This document shows, in pieces, positions 39,240-52,559 of a DNA stretch of 64,000 nt. Each line of letters opens with the position of its first letter. Position 1 is the stretch's first letter. The translations under genes were made by a program, and so were the position numbers. The DNA comes from Nectonema munidae (taxonomy: Eukaryota; Nematomorpha; Nectonematoida; Nectonematidae), in the NCBI GenBank assembly GCA_030549495.1, contig JAUIRK010000003.1:124001-188000 (forward strand), read 5' to 3'. Under the pieces are notes generated by a model, which was given only the letters and a program-made list of their open reading frames with translations, had not been told where the DNA came from and made no database searches.

Positions 39240-40060
39240 AATCCAAGATTTTTAAAAGACATTGAATAAACTTCCATTAAAGAGTTTAAATAAAAACATT
39301 GCTAGATTATACTTATAGAAGTCATTAACTTTTAATAGGTTGAACTCAAGAGATAAATTGTTAGTAAGAAATGCATAGTTAACGTCATAAATATATCTTA
39401 CTGCCTTTTTTGAGATATTTCCAAAATTGAAAGTTAGCTGTATGAACAAAATATTAAACAGAAATTAATGTAAGGTAAAAAGAAGGGATTATACAACAAT
39501 TTTTATGTCGAAGAGGGAGAGAACTTTTTACAGTTTTCAAAATTCCAATCACTCTTGAAAGCTTACTAGTAACATGAAATATGCTTTTTCCAACTCAATT
39601 TATTATCTATTATTATGCCTAACAACTGGAAATTGTCTACAACTTCAAAAGGCAAATATGCAATTTAGATTTACCTGATTATTCCTACAAAAAAGAATTT
39701 ATTTTGATCTATCTTTATTGATTATCATTCCATTTTTAAAAGTCCAATCAAACAAACTTTGAAGTTCATTTTGTGTATATTTTTCAAAATTTGATACTTC
39801 AGAGGAAAAAACAGCATATTTATAGTGAGTTCATCTGCAAAACAAAAATAGCTTAGATTATGCTTAGCATAATACAAATCATTGCTAAATAACAAAAAAA
39901 GAAACGGCCTAAAATGGATCCTTTTTTTAGCCAATAAAAATGTTTTAAATTTGATTAAAAATGGTGCGTAAAATATTAATGTTTTATTTTGCATAAGTAC
40001 AAGTTGGAAGTCCAGGCTCATAATCTATGTGATTAAAAGGTGTCGTTTTTTATTTTCTTT
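39240..40060 (-). pseudogene. CR1/Jockey-type LINE, RT palm and thumb fragment
   Basis: From 5': MSLDFQLVLMQNKTLIFYAP, then FRPFLFLLFSNDLYYAKHNL, SYFCFADELTI (the family GPLLFLLYINDL...LFADD box), a DWTFKNGMIINKDRSK stretch and, after a gap, SKKAVRYIYDVNYAFLTNNL, LLKVNDFYKYNLAMFLFKLF. The order is correct for the RT active site to the C-terminal thumb. The catalytic FADD reads FADE. Many stops; opposite orientation to the 35-38 kb fragments. Confidence 0.6.
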
Positions 40061-40137
40061 AAAATTTTTGTTATACAAAAATATTTTTGTTTAATCAATT
40101 TTATATTCTATGTTTAAAATATTGAAAATTTCATAAT

Positions 40138-40157
40138 AGAAGAAGAAGAAGAAGAAA
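40138..40157 (+). repeat. GAA microsatellite
   Basis: AGAAGAAGAAGAAGAAGAAA; the complementary CTT run occurs at about 35887-35907. Confidence 0.9.
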
Positions 40158-40159
40158 AA

Positions 40160-43100
40160 TACAAGAACATAATGAGCGTTGCTGTGCTCATTCGGCACAC
40201 AGTTTAGCCGCACATGTAAAGATACAATATAGGGTACATTAAAAAATTTTAATATTAAAAAATCAGTATGAAAAATGTTGAATGAGTAAAATATGAACAA
40301 GGTGTGTAAATGTATCATCATAAACAAAACAGAAAGCATTTTCATTGTGTATTTTCAAAAGGCCAGAAGCAGCTTCCATGAATCACAGAAAACTAAATGA
40401 ATATTTGATCTCAAATGCAACAACTGTCTTTAGTTTTCGTTGATGTGATGATTACGAAATAAATAGGCATAGAACGAAGATGGCCTTTTGATTTGATAAA
40501 TTTCATGAGTAACAGTTGCACGTTTCGCATTTAGGCCGGCATTTCTCTCTCTACTGTGGTAGGGTAAAAGAGCATATTTTTGGTTGCGTTCCAACTTAGC
40601 CTCATCAATCACTTAACGCAATAAAATAAAATGATGTACATTGTACAACTTCAAACAGCAAATTCTCTAGTTTTAGATTTGGTTGGTTATTTCTTGAAAA
40701 AAGCATGGCTTTCCATTTTTTAATATTAGTATCATTGCATTATTTACAGACCAATCTATCACACTAGTGAGATAACAAAACAAAAATAGTTCAATTTATT
40801 TTTAGTAGAGTATAAGTTATTGGTGAATGTCAAAAGAAGAAGTGCTCCCATTATGCTTCCTTAGAAAACGCCATAAGTTATGCTCTTTTAATCAGATAAA
40901 ATACTTACTGTGCTGAAGAATTATGCTATAACTTTGTTCCGTAGTGTCGTGGAATTTGCGATAATATATTTTGGTATAAGAATGCGGTGTTCAATACAAA
41001 GAAAATACATTATAAACGTGATCATGTATTTATCATTAGTGTTTCTTTCATTTTTCTTGTCAAGGCGTAAAAATACATAAATGAGATTGAACATACCTTG
41101 TTCTAAGCATCCTCGCAAAAAAGGCCCATATATTTGGAAAATAAATCAGCTGTAAATTTTTGATCTCCATTTTGCCCATATATATCAAGGAGCAAATATT
41201 AGCTAACGGTGAGCAACGCTGAATCTTTTATAACAAATTTGAAAGTTGAATATTTTGGGTTTGCTGATCAAAACATGCATAAATATATTAAAATATTAAA
41301 ATGTTATTAATTTTATAATGAAGCGCTTTCTACCCATCGTTATTGAAGATATATAGTGAATTAAATGACAATCAAAAGAAAAGTATATCGATAAAATTTC
41401 TTTGAAATAATTATCAAAAACACTTTGGACCAGAAGGCCTAAAAATGCCTTTCTAATGTTCATACTCTCCCTTTTCCGCTTCCACTATATTTCTAGGCTC
41501 ACGAAAATAGTTAGTAGAATTCGAAGCAACCAAACTCCATATAGATGAGTGACATTTGTAGAAGATGAAGAAATAAATCTTTTGCTATCAGAACTTTCTC
41601 TACGAGAAGCGCTTGAGTAGTCAATGGAGGACATATTGGAAATTTAAAGAAGATGTGTGTAAGAAACGCCGAACAAAAGTGTGTAACTAGATAAACTTTG
41701 GTTTGACGCTAAAACCAAGCTCACAAAGACGAAAGTTTTGTCTTCAAACGACATAAAACGTACTGAGAAATATATCATTACAACAACCCTTTGCTAACTA
41801 CGCTAACATTCATTTGAAAGTGTGACGATTATATAAGTGGATTGAATACGATAAAATTTGCTATGTCCGTTCAATCAATTTCAATAAAGATATCTTCGGG
41901 CACTAACAGAAAATTCCATTCGGATTATTAATTTAAATCAGCAAGTTTTAGTTTTTGTCAATGTTAATAGATTTTATTGATATAGCTATGATTTATTTAA
42001 ATTGTAAAATAAAAATAAACTTTGTCATCTATGATGATGTCCTTGATTTATTTTTATTCATTTTGGGAAACATGCGCTATTGTTATATATTATTATTGTA
42101 TATAGTTACAATTGCTAAGGCTTGACATGGAACTCCCTCTCTTGATGATTTCTTGCAATCTTCATTTGGCCCAGCAACACTAACTAAACCAACTCACTAA
42201 CTAACTGAAAAACTATATAACTTAATATCTAACCAGCGAGCTCATAAACTAATTGTCAATTAACTAACTAGCTCACTAATTAATTTGTTCACTAACTAAC
42301 TATTTACTTAACTAACGAATGTACAAACTAACTAAACTTTAATTTGTCACTCCTTTGTATTTAATTTCAAGTGTGATTTACTTGATTTGCCCCTCATTTG
42401 AACGTATCCCCCTTTTTATACTTGCATTTGTGAATAGAACGTCGACGGCATTCTTTTTTATTATAATGAAATAAGCGTTAATTTACTTTAAAGCTTCTAT
42501 TTTCTAAAAATTCTAACAAATGCCAAAGCTTCACTTAATTTTGATATATGCGTTCTTTTTGCCCAAAACTCCATTTTAAATTTCTTTCATTGGCCTTCTT
42601 GGGTGTCGAACGATATTGGCAACATGTTCGCAAAGATTTTAGGTCATTTTTTTATTTAGTTGTTCTTTCCTAATAACCAATTAAATCATTCAAAGAAATG
42701 GCCTTTTAATTCCAAGAATAATATAGAGTTATGCATTGTAAGAATAACTATTCAAGTAGTTGCTGTAAACACATTTTTCTCAGTTTTTTGAGATAGGGAA
42801 ATAATGTGTTCATAAAAAGCTCTCAATTTTGTTTAAATCAACTTTTCAAATTATCTGCAATTGTTTCGATAAGCTATATACAACTAATTGGATAAAGGTA
42901 AAACTTGTTTTAAATCAAATTTGTAATTGATGACAAAACCATGCCAATAAAACTTCCATTTCCTCCCTCATTAATGCATTCTCTTTTATGAGGATGCTGT
43001 AAAGCATGGAATCTTTGCAAATATTTGATGTCGCAATTATTTTTGTGTGTAATTTGTTTCTACAAAGTTTTTATGCTTTCTACTGATGAATTTTAGATGA

Positions 43101-43822
43101 TTTATGCTTTTTATACTTACCACAAATTATTATTATTAATAAATAGAGGAAAGAGTTTTGTGTGTCAAATTTCGCAATTGAGATTTGCTTCGCTTTGCAT
43201 TCCTTTCAATTTATCCTTCACGTGTAGATTTATTACGAAATAAACTTTTTAATCAACATAAAATAAATATTCTATTCAGCTACCTAATTTAATGACGGAG
43301 GAAATAGAAAAATGAATGCGTAATAACCTGTCCTATACGACTTTCCCAGAAGTAAAATTAATATTTGAAAAATGAATTAAAAAGTATAAAAGTCTGATAT
43401 GTTCACTTAAAAAATATTTACTACGGTAGGAAGTAGTAGGCAGTGTGCTTTGCATATTCAATGCTAAATTAATGATATTGGAGTACATTAAACAGCCTTT
43501 TTCTACTACCTCAAAATGTTCTTCAGTACTTGAAAGAGTAAAGCCACCCATTTTATAAGCAATCAAAGTATTATATTTTACTACTTTCTCGGATTTCAAT
43601 ACTTCATTTTACAATTTTCTAAGAATTTTTATATTTTTACTACTTTCAAAGCTTTTGTCTCAAAAAAAGGAATATTTTCAATAAAATTTTTTAGATTACG
43701 AACCATTGAATACAAAAAAGCTCCTAATGACCGAACTTTGTGATATTCGTATTAGAACAAATAACAAAAAACATTTAAAAAAGTTCGAATTTCCTAGTTC
43801 TTATTGAAAAAAACTATATATA
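40160..43822. other. 3.7 kb of unassigned AT-rich DNA
   Basis: No convincing gene. A possible short plus-strand exon near 41553-41615 reads EDEEINLLLSELSLREALE then stop after TTTGTAG, too short to trust. Confidence 0.4.
42175..42340 (+). repeat. Degenerate CTAA/ACTA tetranucleotide array
   Basis: Recurring CTAACTAA, ACTAACTA and CTAGCTCACTAA words over 165 bp. Similar degenerate TTAG/CTAA words recur at about 960-1015, 45930-46180, 58600-58720, 60365-60445 and 61770-61925. Confidence 0.6.
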
Positions 43823-45251
43823 ATGTCAAACCTCGTTAAAACGGTCATCGAACTCTATTTTTCATGGTCATCTATTTTTGACCGTATTAAAGAGGTGCCC
43901 GCTATATAGAGGCGTTAATAAATAAGTGAAATTTTATAAATAATTTGTAGTTTTTATTAAAAAGTTTAAGAATTTCCTTGTCTAAAAATGCAATAACGGT
44001 AGTTTGTCTACTATTACATATTTTCTCTATCTCTCTCTATCTTCATATGCAAAAATTTTCTGATCTTTTTTTCATTCAAATGTTCCTTGTTTTCATATTT
44101 CATAAGATATTCGTTTTATTTTTCGAGAATAGATAGTTCTGCCTATTTTCTAAATTTCTGCTAAATGGCGATCGCTTTAACCGGAACTTTTTTTCATAAG
44201 TTCTATTTTTTCTCAAGTGTTAAGTCAACACGTGATTTATTTTTGCTTGGTGACATAAAAACAAACTTCACGATAAAAAATTATTGCAAATAACAACAAA
44301 AATTATTTAAGCAAAAATTTATCGAATTATATAAAAGTGTGTATTTTTTATAGCATAACAAATTGTAATAAAACTTTAAAAATTTTTAATAAAGGATTCG
44401 AAAAAGCTTATGTTCAATAATTGTAAAATTTAGCCAAAAGAACATGTGTTGAGAAACAGTTATTACACATTACATAAAGATACCTTAGCAAAGAGTATGA
44501 AATTTAATATATACTTAACAGAAAAACATAAATTTCACATTTTTCTAAATTGCTTAAAAATTTTGTAATCAATTCAGAATACTATTGTAAAAAAATCTCA
44601 AAAACAGAAGTTTAATAATCTTTAAAGGCAAAAGTATAACTTTTATTCAAAAATAGAAAAAATACAAAAATATATTCTACACATAGCGATGTTACATCTG
44701 ACGAAGATCAAATTGCTCAAAAATTTCTATTTTTTATATTTTTGAATAATAGTTCTACGTTTCGCTTTAATAATTTCCTATCTTTTATTAAATGTGTTCT
44801 CGACAACATTTTATTTATATTAAATAATCTTTATTTGAAAAACAGCATAAATATTTCATCATCAAAATTTTAAATTTAGTTAAACGAAATTTTAGACAAA
44901 AAAAAGTTACTTTAACGTAGGTAAAATATCCAATATAAGAACAAAGAATTATTAAAAATAAACTAAAAAAATCAAATTAAATAAATAGCATATAAATAAT
45001 ATAGCATTTAAATTAATAGCAACTTACTCAAAATACAATTAAATTACGAATTAAAATATAAAGGCCCTATTCAATAGCTATTTTTCTATTTTAGACTACT
45101 GAAAGGTGACCGTGGTCTGAATAAAGAGGTGGTCGTAATTCGGAAGTAAAAATCCTATATTGTAGAGTTAAATTTTTATAGATCGAATGAAAGTGACCGT
45201 ATTAAAGAGGTGTCCGCTGTAGAGAGGTGCCCGTTTAAAGAAGTTCCACTG
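43823..45251. mobile_element. pogo/Tc1-mariner-like non-autonomous element
   Basis: The left end is ATGTCAAACCTCGTTAAAAC. The right end, inverted, is CAGTGGAACTTCTTTAAACG, the usual pogo/Tigger-like CAGTNRAACCTC terminus, with TA at the outer edge. GACCGTATTAAAGAGGTG, followed by CCCGCT or TCCGCT, occurs in the same direction at both ends (43879 and 45191), a feature of this group's subterminal repeats. The interior is AT-rich without a recognisable transposase. Confidence 0.62.
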
Positions 45252-47389
45252 TATTTTTTAAATTTTGGCCAAGGACGATGTGAGTTAATCTTTTAATGAA
45301 ATTATCAAAATACATGAATATTAACGCCATTTAAATACACTTATTTATTAAAAATTAATTGCTAACAATTTTGAAAAAATCTATAAACTAGTAGAGGTTA
45401 AAAAAGCGAAACTTTAACTTGATTTAGATTTTTAAAAAATAATATTCAAACATTTTATTTACAATCTAATTTACTCTCAAAAAGTAAAATTACTACTTCA
45501 CCATTTTTAGATGGTGATATTTCAGTAAAAGTAACTTCAATCCTTTTCTACTATTCAACTAGGAATAGTATTTCTTATTTTTCTCAGTGTTCTAATTTTA
45601 CATTGATACAAAAGTTGTATTAATCGAGAAAAGAGCTATTATTTGTATTTAAAACTTAATTTCTAAATCTGCTTAATATTTATAACAAAAATTTTAGCCT
45701 TATAAAATGCTATTTTAGGTCGAGAATTTTACTTAAATAAAAATAGACACAATTTGATGTAATTCAAAAACTAAGACTATACATGAAATCGTATATAGTT
45801 TATTTGTAAGTAGACCATGATTGCAATTTCAAATGTTTTGACATTGATTTTTAGGGTGTGATTTCATTTGTGATAAGTCAAGTTAGCGAATTCATTTAGA
45901 AAAAATAAAAAAATATGCGAATTTATTGTTTGGTAGTTACTTGATGAGAAAAGTGTTTATAAGCTATAGTTTGAAATAATGGCTTAAGATGTTAATAATT
46001 GGTTAGCTAAAGAGAATTTTAAATGGTTTAATATTTATTTGCTCAATTATTTTTTTAATGTGTAGGAATGTTGCTTAGATAATTAGTTAATCAATATGAC
46101 TTTTAGTTTTGTTAGATAGTGAATATAATTATTTATTTTATATTAATTAGTAAGAATGTTAGTTAGTTTAATTAAGAAATTTTCGATAGTGCATAATTTC
46201 CCTATAATTTAACTTCAAATTAAAAGCTTCACTTAAAGTAATTTCGGCCAATATTGACGGTGTTCAAAGTGTCTCAGTTAAAAAGAATAGAATCGAATTT
46301 GGCCAACAAGTATTGCGTTTTTAGATAAATTTTATGTCACGTAAAATAACTAAAAGAGGAAAATAACAACTCAAGAGGGGATGAGAATCAAGTTCTGTGT
46401 AATCCTTGTGATTATTTCATTGAAAAAATCAAAAAACGTAGTTATTAGAAACATCGATTCTTATCAGAAGTACTGAGATGATGACACTCTCAAAATATGC
46501 ATTATTGCGTGCTTATCTTTGTATAAATCAATAAATCCTCTGAGCGAAGTTCTTTTCTCATTTTTATTACAAACTCATTTTTGTCCTGCATGTTAAAAAT
46601 TGATCTCTTTAACATGGAATAGAAGGATTATCTCTTCACCTCTCTCTGAAATTGCTTGCCTCTTATTTGGAGATCTTTCTTAAATGTTTTTTATTCAGTT
46701 TGCGATACAACTCATTTGCAATCAAAGAAGAAACCCGATTTTCATAGTGTTAAAACACTAGAAGAGTGTCGAAAGAATAAGCGATTTAAGAGTTGTTAGA
46801 CTCGAATTTTATTTACCTGTACAAATTTCAAAGATACTTCAAATTTTCGGACGATATTTGACTAAACGCGTCCGCTACAATTTAAAAAATACAAGATCTT
46901 CAATTTCTTGAACAAGTTGTAAACAAAATCTACACTAAAATTGTCATCTTCCAAAGAAAAAATATTTTCATCTTAGAAATAATATTTGAAGAAACATGAA
47001 GGGACTTGCACTCTTATTTTCACAACAAATACATTTTAAATGACATAAATCAAATTGTTAATTAATTAATTTGTTAAAGGGTTACTCACTTTTTTGTAAA
47101 TGATAATCATTAAAACAAATGCATTTTAATTTGCTTTGAGGTTAGGTGACTTTTTTCAACGATACTAATTAACTAGCTAACAAACTCAGTAAAAGCCAGT
47201 GTAGAAAATATTTTGTGAAGCTTTTTTTTATAACCTCCTTGAATAATATATACTGCGAAAGATATATTAATATAATATTAAAATATGAAGATACCAGTGA
47301 CAGAATTACTTTGGTAAGTAAATAGTCTATTTTCAAAAGATCTACAAAGTTAATATTGCAAAGTAAATTTATAGAAAAACGGAACATAG

Positions 47390-47600
47390 AGGGTGATCAC
47401 ATATAGCAAGAAAAAATAGTGTTGAGAAAAAGTGAGGTGAAATGGGGTTGAAGGTCCGTTCCAAAGCCTGAAAGGCCGCTCAAGGATACAAACCAGACGA
47501 AGGTTTTTCTTTAGAGCTGAAATGATAACTTTGCCGCCAATTCTTGTATGGCGTTGCATATTCAAATGATAAAATAATGTCGATGAGTTTCTCATAAACT
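47390..47600 (-). pseudogene. Possible LINE C-terminal tail
   Basis: Reads TRIGGKVIISALKKNLRLVC, ILERPFRLWNGPSTPFHLTF. It resembles the TR.......S..y.gp..WN.lP segment at the end of CR1/Jockey LINEs. Only one segment, so weak. Confidence 0.3.
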
Positions 47601-48104
47601 AAATTATTGCAAAAGTGTTTTTAGAAAAATAACCTTTACTTACCAAATAACGGAAAGGACAAAATTTAAATCATCTGCAGTGAAAGTCAAAAAATGAATA
47701 AAAATCATTTTGAAAAATTGATCGTTAGCGGGTTCCCTCGTCAATTTTTTTATTTAGATTTATAAATTTTAACCGATTACGTTCACCAATCGATTTTTAA
47801 TGAAATTATTGTTATAGAGTCAAAATAAATTTAAACACTTATCAATAGATACTTTGTATTAATTGAGGAAAATAAGTTTTTTCTGTTTAAAAAGCGCGAA
47901 TAATTGTTTCAAAATACAAATAAAAAGTTTCTTAGCTCTGTAAGATTTCGAGGCGAGAGAAGGTCAAAACGAAAAAACCCTTTAAATGCAAAGATAACAT
48001 TTTTACGATGAATAAGATTGAAGAAAAAGAAGCGCTATTGTGAGCATTGCATATATAGCGCAATCACAAAAGGTAAAGTAGAGAAGCACAGCAGTAAAAA
48101 GTGA

Positions 48105-48610
48105 AGGCTAAAGTCTCCATACCATCAATTATGTGCGTTTCCTTTGGCCAGGAGGAGGTGGTGAATTCTTTGCCCACGCGCTCAGGCAAATTTTTAGAAG
48201 GCAATAAAATATCAACATATTCATTAAATTAAATTTTAATATCATTCACTATTTTTTTCAAAAAATATTTTGGTTTGTGCCTTCTTCGTTTCCCATAAAT
48301 TTGACCAGCAAACGAAACTTTCTTTAATTTGGACCTGTAGACATGATGTAGAATCTTCAGAATTATAGATTTGTACTCTCAAAGACAGTTTATTCTACTA
48401 CTCTTAACCTACGATGTTAACTTTATGATAAAAGAAAATATTTTAATCAATGCGCATCGCTTCACAGAAAAATGCGTGTTCGTAGTGGGGGATGCACCCG
48501 CCCAGCGCAGAACTCTAAAAGGTACCATCGCTTTTTCTACGAGAAAGCAATATTGAAGCTCTTCTGAGAAGTATGAGCAAAGAAGATTCAAGGTTGCGTT
48601 CAAATCAAAG
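48105..48610. other. Two GC-rich patches, possible exons, strand unresolved
   Basis: At 48145-48192 a plus-strand acceptor TTTGGCCAG precedes EEVVNSLPTRSGKFLEG. At 48475-48521 CTTCACAG precedes KCVFVVGDAPAQRRTLK and GTACCA. On the minus strand ACTTCTCAG near 48577 opens ELQYCFLVEKAMVPFRVLRW and further open codons. Both readings have splice signals. No family recognised. Confidence 0.28.
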
Positions 48611-50123
48611 TCTTTTTTGGTCCTAAAGAAACATATCTATATATCACAACCGTATTCTTATTTATTAACCATGCTTGATACCCATATGGAGAATGTTCAT
48701 TCCCACGATTGTGTTCACCGCTGCCGCTAAGTTGATCATGTTAGTAACTTTGAGGTATTTATTTTATGAAAAGTAAGTGTGCTTGAAATATTAATAATGA
48801 TTTGTCTGGTATCATTTTGTTTAAACAATAATTAAAAAAAACATGACATCAATTCTAATTTTGGGAAAATAGGCGAATAGTTAAATTGTTAGCAATTTTA
48901 AAATGCAAAAGCTCTTCATATTTTTTTAATTTACTACTAATTGAATAAATGAATCTATAAAATTTTTTAATCTTTTAAAATCCTGAGATATTATGATTCT
49001 TTGGAACAACCGGTGTCACGCTAATGAAAACATACATAACTTAATTTTGCTAAGGAAAGAGTAGGGGGAATATACTTTCGGAAATATTATTTTATGAGCT
49101 ATGGAATACATAAGTCAGCGTAGGAAAATGGTGCTAAATTTGCCTGTCTCTTATTTAGCCTGACAATTTTTAGACGACGAATATTTGCTCGAGAAACATT
49201 TGACCGTAAATGTAATGAATGTGCTACTAAGCATTCGCACATTCTTTAAATACGTAAGAACTTTCATTTTACTGTCTTCCAATGAGTTTTACTCTTATAA
49301 TTTCAGTACAATTTTTTTAATCGGTTGCCGTAGTCTGAAAAGAATAGCCAAAACTTTTTGCATTAATACGCGTTATCTCAAAGTAACTTGAACTTAAAAA
49401 GTATTTCTAGTTATCCTAAGTTTAAGTTATTAATATTTACTTTTATAAATTTTGCATGTGTTGATAAATTTTTTGAAATATAATTTTTTTACCTTCAATT
49501 TCTTTTAAAGTAAATTTTTGAAGGCGTTGATCCTAACTTTCGTAAGGGACACAGTAAAACGTGTCCAAAACGCGAACAGTCTCGGATAAATACGAATAGC
49601 TAAGAGTAATCACAAGATTACGTAAATTGTTGCTGTGAAATTGAGCTGTATTGAAAGAAAATATTAATTTTCCAAATTTTTACGTTACATTTTGCATCCA
49701 AGCAAAGAATAATTTTGCTGAACTCGTCCTGGAATCGAATCCATAAAGATGAGAATATGAATATCTGCGCTTAAACAACGGCACTCATTTAGCGACGCAT
49801 TTTATAATGTCTTATTTCTTTTTAAAAGAAAATAGGAAAGCATTTTACCTTTGAAGACAGCCATTAAGTTCTAGTTTTAGAGAAAGAGTAAAATCAGATC
49901 AGATGTTATTCAGTTTGAATCAAAGTTTTAAAAATGTTATATATATGTGTGTGTTTGTGTGTTGCATAAATGTGCACTTGTATAAATATATATTGGTATA
50001 CATTCGTTAATGACATCTTTATTAATTTTTAAAATTCATGATTTTTGATCGTGACAAGCTAGCATTAAAATTGCAACAATACTATACATTGGTTGTATCA
50101 GTCATCAAGATGGAATATAGACG

Positions 50124-50145
50124 ACACACACACACACACACACCT
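50124..50145 (+). repeat. CA microsatellite
   Basis: Eleven CA units. GT-rich sequence also lies at about 49939-49965. Confidence 0.92.
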
Positions 50146-52241
50146 TAGACCCACAATTCATACAGCTCGTACATCGAGAGAGTATTGCAATTTTCATGTC
50201 AACTTAAATATATGTTTCTGGAGTGTTGATGCTTCTGCTGTTACGAACCAGGACTCATCACCATCTTCTCTACCTTTGCTTGCATCAAAAACTAGAAAGA
50301 AAGTGCATCATGATGTGTTGTAAACATCATATACTTGCATGTTGACAGTGATATGTAGTGTTTGATAAACAGGAACCATGCCATGTTTATTTTATTAATT
50401 ATAGTAATTGCCTCTTTGCACAAAATGCACAAAAAGAATGGTCGATCACTGCTGCATTGCATGGAAGTATCGTGATCCTACAAATCTTTGGCTCGAAATT
50501 TATGAATCAAGAGATGCAGGTCACTACCACAACAATCTTTTACTCTCAACTCATTCTTAGATGGCAACAAACTTCTTGGACAAAGAGAAAAATCAACCGA
50601 TAAAATTGAGGAACACGTCTGCCAATGAAAACAACTCTGTCAAAACTTTTTGTTTGAGCACTGTGCCTAAAATAATGTAAATTGTAAAGTAAGACATTTT
50701 GGCGAAGAATTAAATTTGGAGGGTTTCAAGTTCTTTATAAGAATTTTTTGTAACATTTTAAATCTTTCCTGAATAAAATGAAGATTAAATCACGTTAATT
50801 TCGATATTGAGTGCTCAGCGAGTAAAAAATAAAATTTTAAGCTTACTATCTAAAATTCCAGAAATGTTTATTCTAAAAGTCTTTTCCCACCATGTTATAT
50901 CGACAGTGAAAATAAACCCACAAATAGTTTTGAAATAAAATAAATCAATTAATCTCATACTATAAAATAATCAATAAATTAAAGTTGTCAATTAATCAGA
51001 TAACTTAAAGATAGTGTTGCTTGAGCCAAACCAAATATAGGTACAAGAAATCTTTTTGGGGTTCATTCAAAATATTGTGCATATTTGACACTCACAATTC
51101 AGTGATTAGCAATTTCAAAACGCTTTTATTTTCCTTCATGAACTTTGACTACAATGCCAATATCTGGTGAAAATAAAAATCCAATATGATTCCCATTTTT
51201 GTAGTACAGATAATGATTTTGCACATGGACAATCAGCAATCAAACCAACGAAAAATTATAAGCTCATATACAAAGTTCAACATTTATAATGACCATTATC
51301 ATTATTAAATAAATAATTAAATACTATAAATAAATAATAAATTTACTGCAGTGTATCTTTTATCCTTAATCATTTTCGAAGCTTCTCTAAAAAACTAGAT
51401 GATTTAACAAAACGAGTCTAAATTTTTCAAGTTCCAATTTGTTTTCTTCAACTACAACTTCTCCATTGCCAGCGACCACTTGGTCCATTATATCTAAACA
51501 GCTTAAAATATTCAGTAGGTGTGAAAAATGGTATGTTGTTTAAACCTTTTAATAAAATCAGAATTCTGTAAATAATACTCCCATCTCCACCGAAGCTACA
51601 GCAGAAATGTAACAAGTTTTATTGACAGAGGCAGGGAAAATTTAGGGGTCCAAGAAATATAAATGATTTGCTTTGAAATTTAATTGAATTGTAAGTAATG
51701 AAGTAAATACCAAAATAATTTACTCAAGAGGCCTACATTTTTTCAGGCCAGGAAGAAAGGCCTTCGGGGTCACCTTGTCTACATCTATTGGCTACAAGTC
51801 CCTGAAAAAATAAATAGCAATATTTCTATGTAAATAGTAAAAGAATAATGCTTGATAAATATGAAATGCAATTACTATCTAAAAAATGAATATGAAGTAA
51901 CATCGCCATTTGGAGAGCTAACTATTTACACACTTATATCAAAAATGAGGAAAAAGTCGTAAAAACACTTGAGTAGTATTTTAAAAAATTGTTGATAATA
52001 ATCTATATCAAGATAAAGTATTGTGCTCCCACTGATAGTCTCAATTATTATGTTTTATAAAATGTCAAAGGATTACTTTGACATCAAATTTAAAGAAAAC
52101 AATTTGCTCATACTTTTTCTAAAGAGTAAATTATTTTTCTTCTAGCGTAAATGATAAATGATAATATGAACAAGCAAGCCCGTAAGACTACTCAGTATAC
52201 ACACAGAACAAATAAATATAAATGTCATAAGACGCCTTGAT

Positions 52242-52453
52242 CAGCGTTTCTGAACCAGTGGTGCGAGAACTCTTTCCGAGTTGTGGGAGAAGATATTTTC
52301 AAAAAACCAAAATTTTGAATTTTATGAAAATTTTGATCAAAATTTTTTTTAAATATTTTTTTCATGAACTTTTTTAAAAATTTTTGTTGGAGTGGTGCGA
52401 GGGAAAAAAAATTTTTTTAATGGTGCCAGCTGAAAAAAGGTTAAGAAACACTG
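52242..52453. mobile_element. hAT MITE, 212 bp
   Basis: The left end is CAGCGTTTCTGAACC and the right end, inverted, CAGTGTTTCTTAACC: 13 of 15 match. A GGTGCGAG motif recurs inside. The right flank CCTTGGAT matches the left flank CCTTGAT with one base lost, a hAT-type duplication. No coding. Confidence 0.8.
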
Positions 52454-52559
52454 CCTTGGATGAATTGTGAAATACTGACTTTAATAATACATAGGGACAA
52501 ATTATATAGAAAAATGATGTTGAAATTAATTTTCCAGAATTAATTGGTGAGTATGTCAA

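Larger units (their letters stand above)
45252..52241. other. 7 kb with no firm gene
   Basis: Mostly AT-rich, few long frames. Contains a CA microsatellite, a possible LINE tail at 47390-47600 and a GC-rich patch pair near 48.1-48.6 kb, listed separately. An open frame at 50358-50603 is unrecognised. Confidence 0.4.

Noticed and set aside
40091-40345. Phe-rich 84-codon minus frame
   Set aside because: Driven by the GAA/TTC microsatellite.
50093-50603. Open frames around the CA repeat
   Set aside because: The first contains a Thr-His run from the microsatellite. The second has no recognisable motif in any frame.
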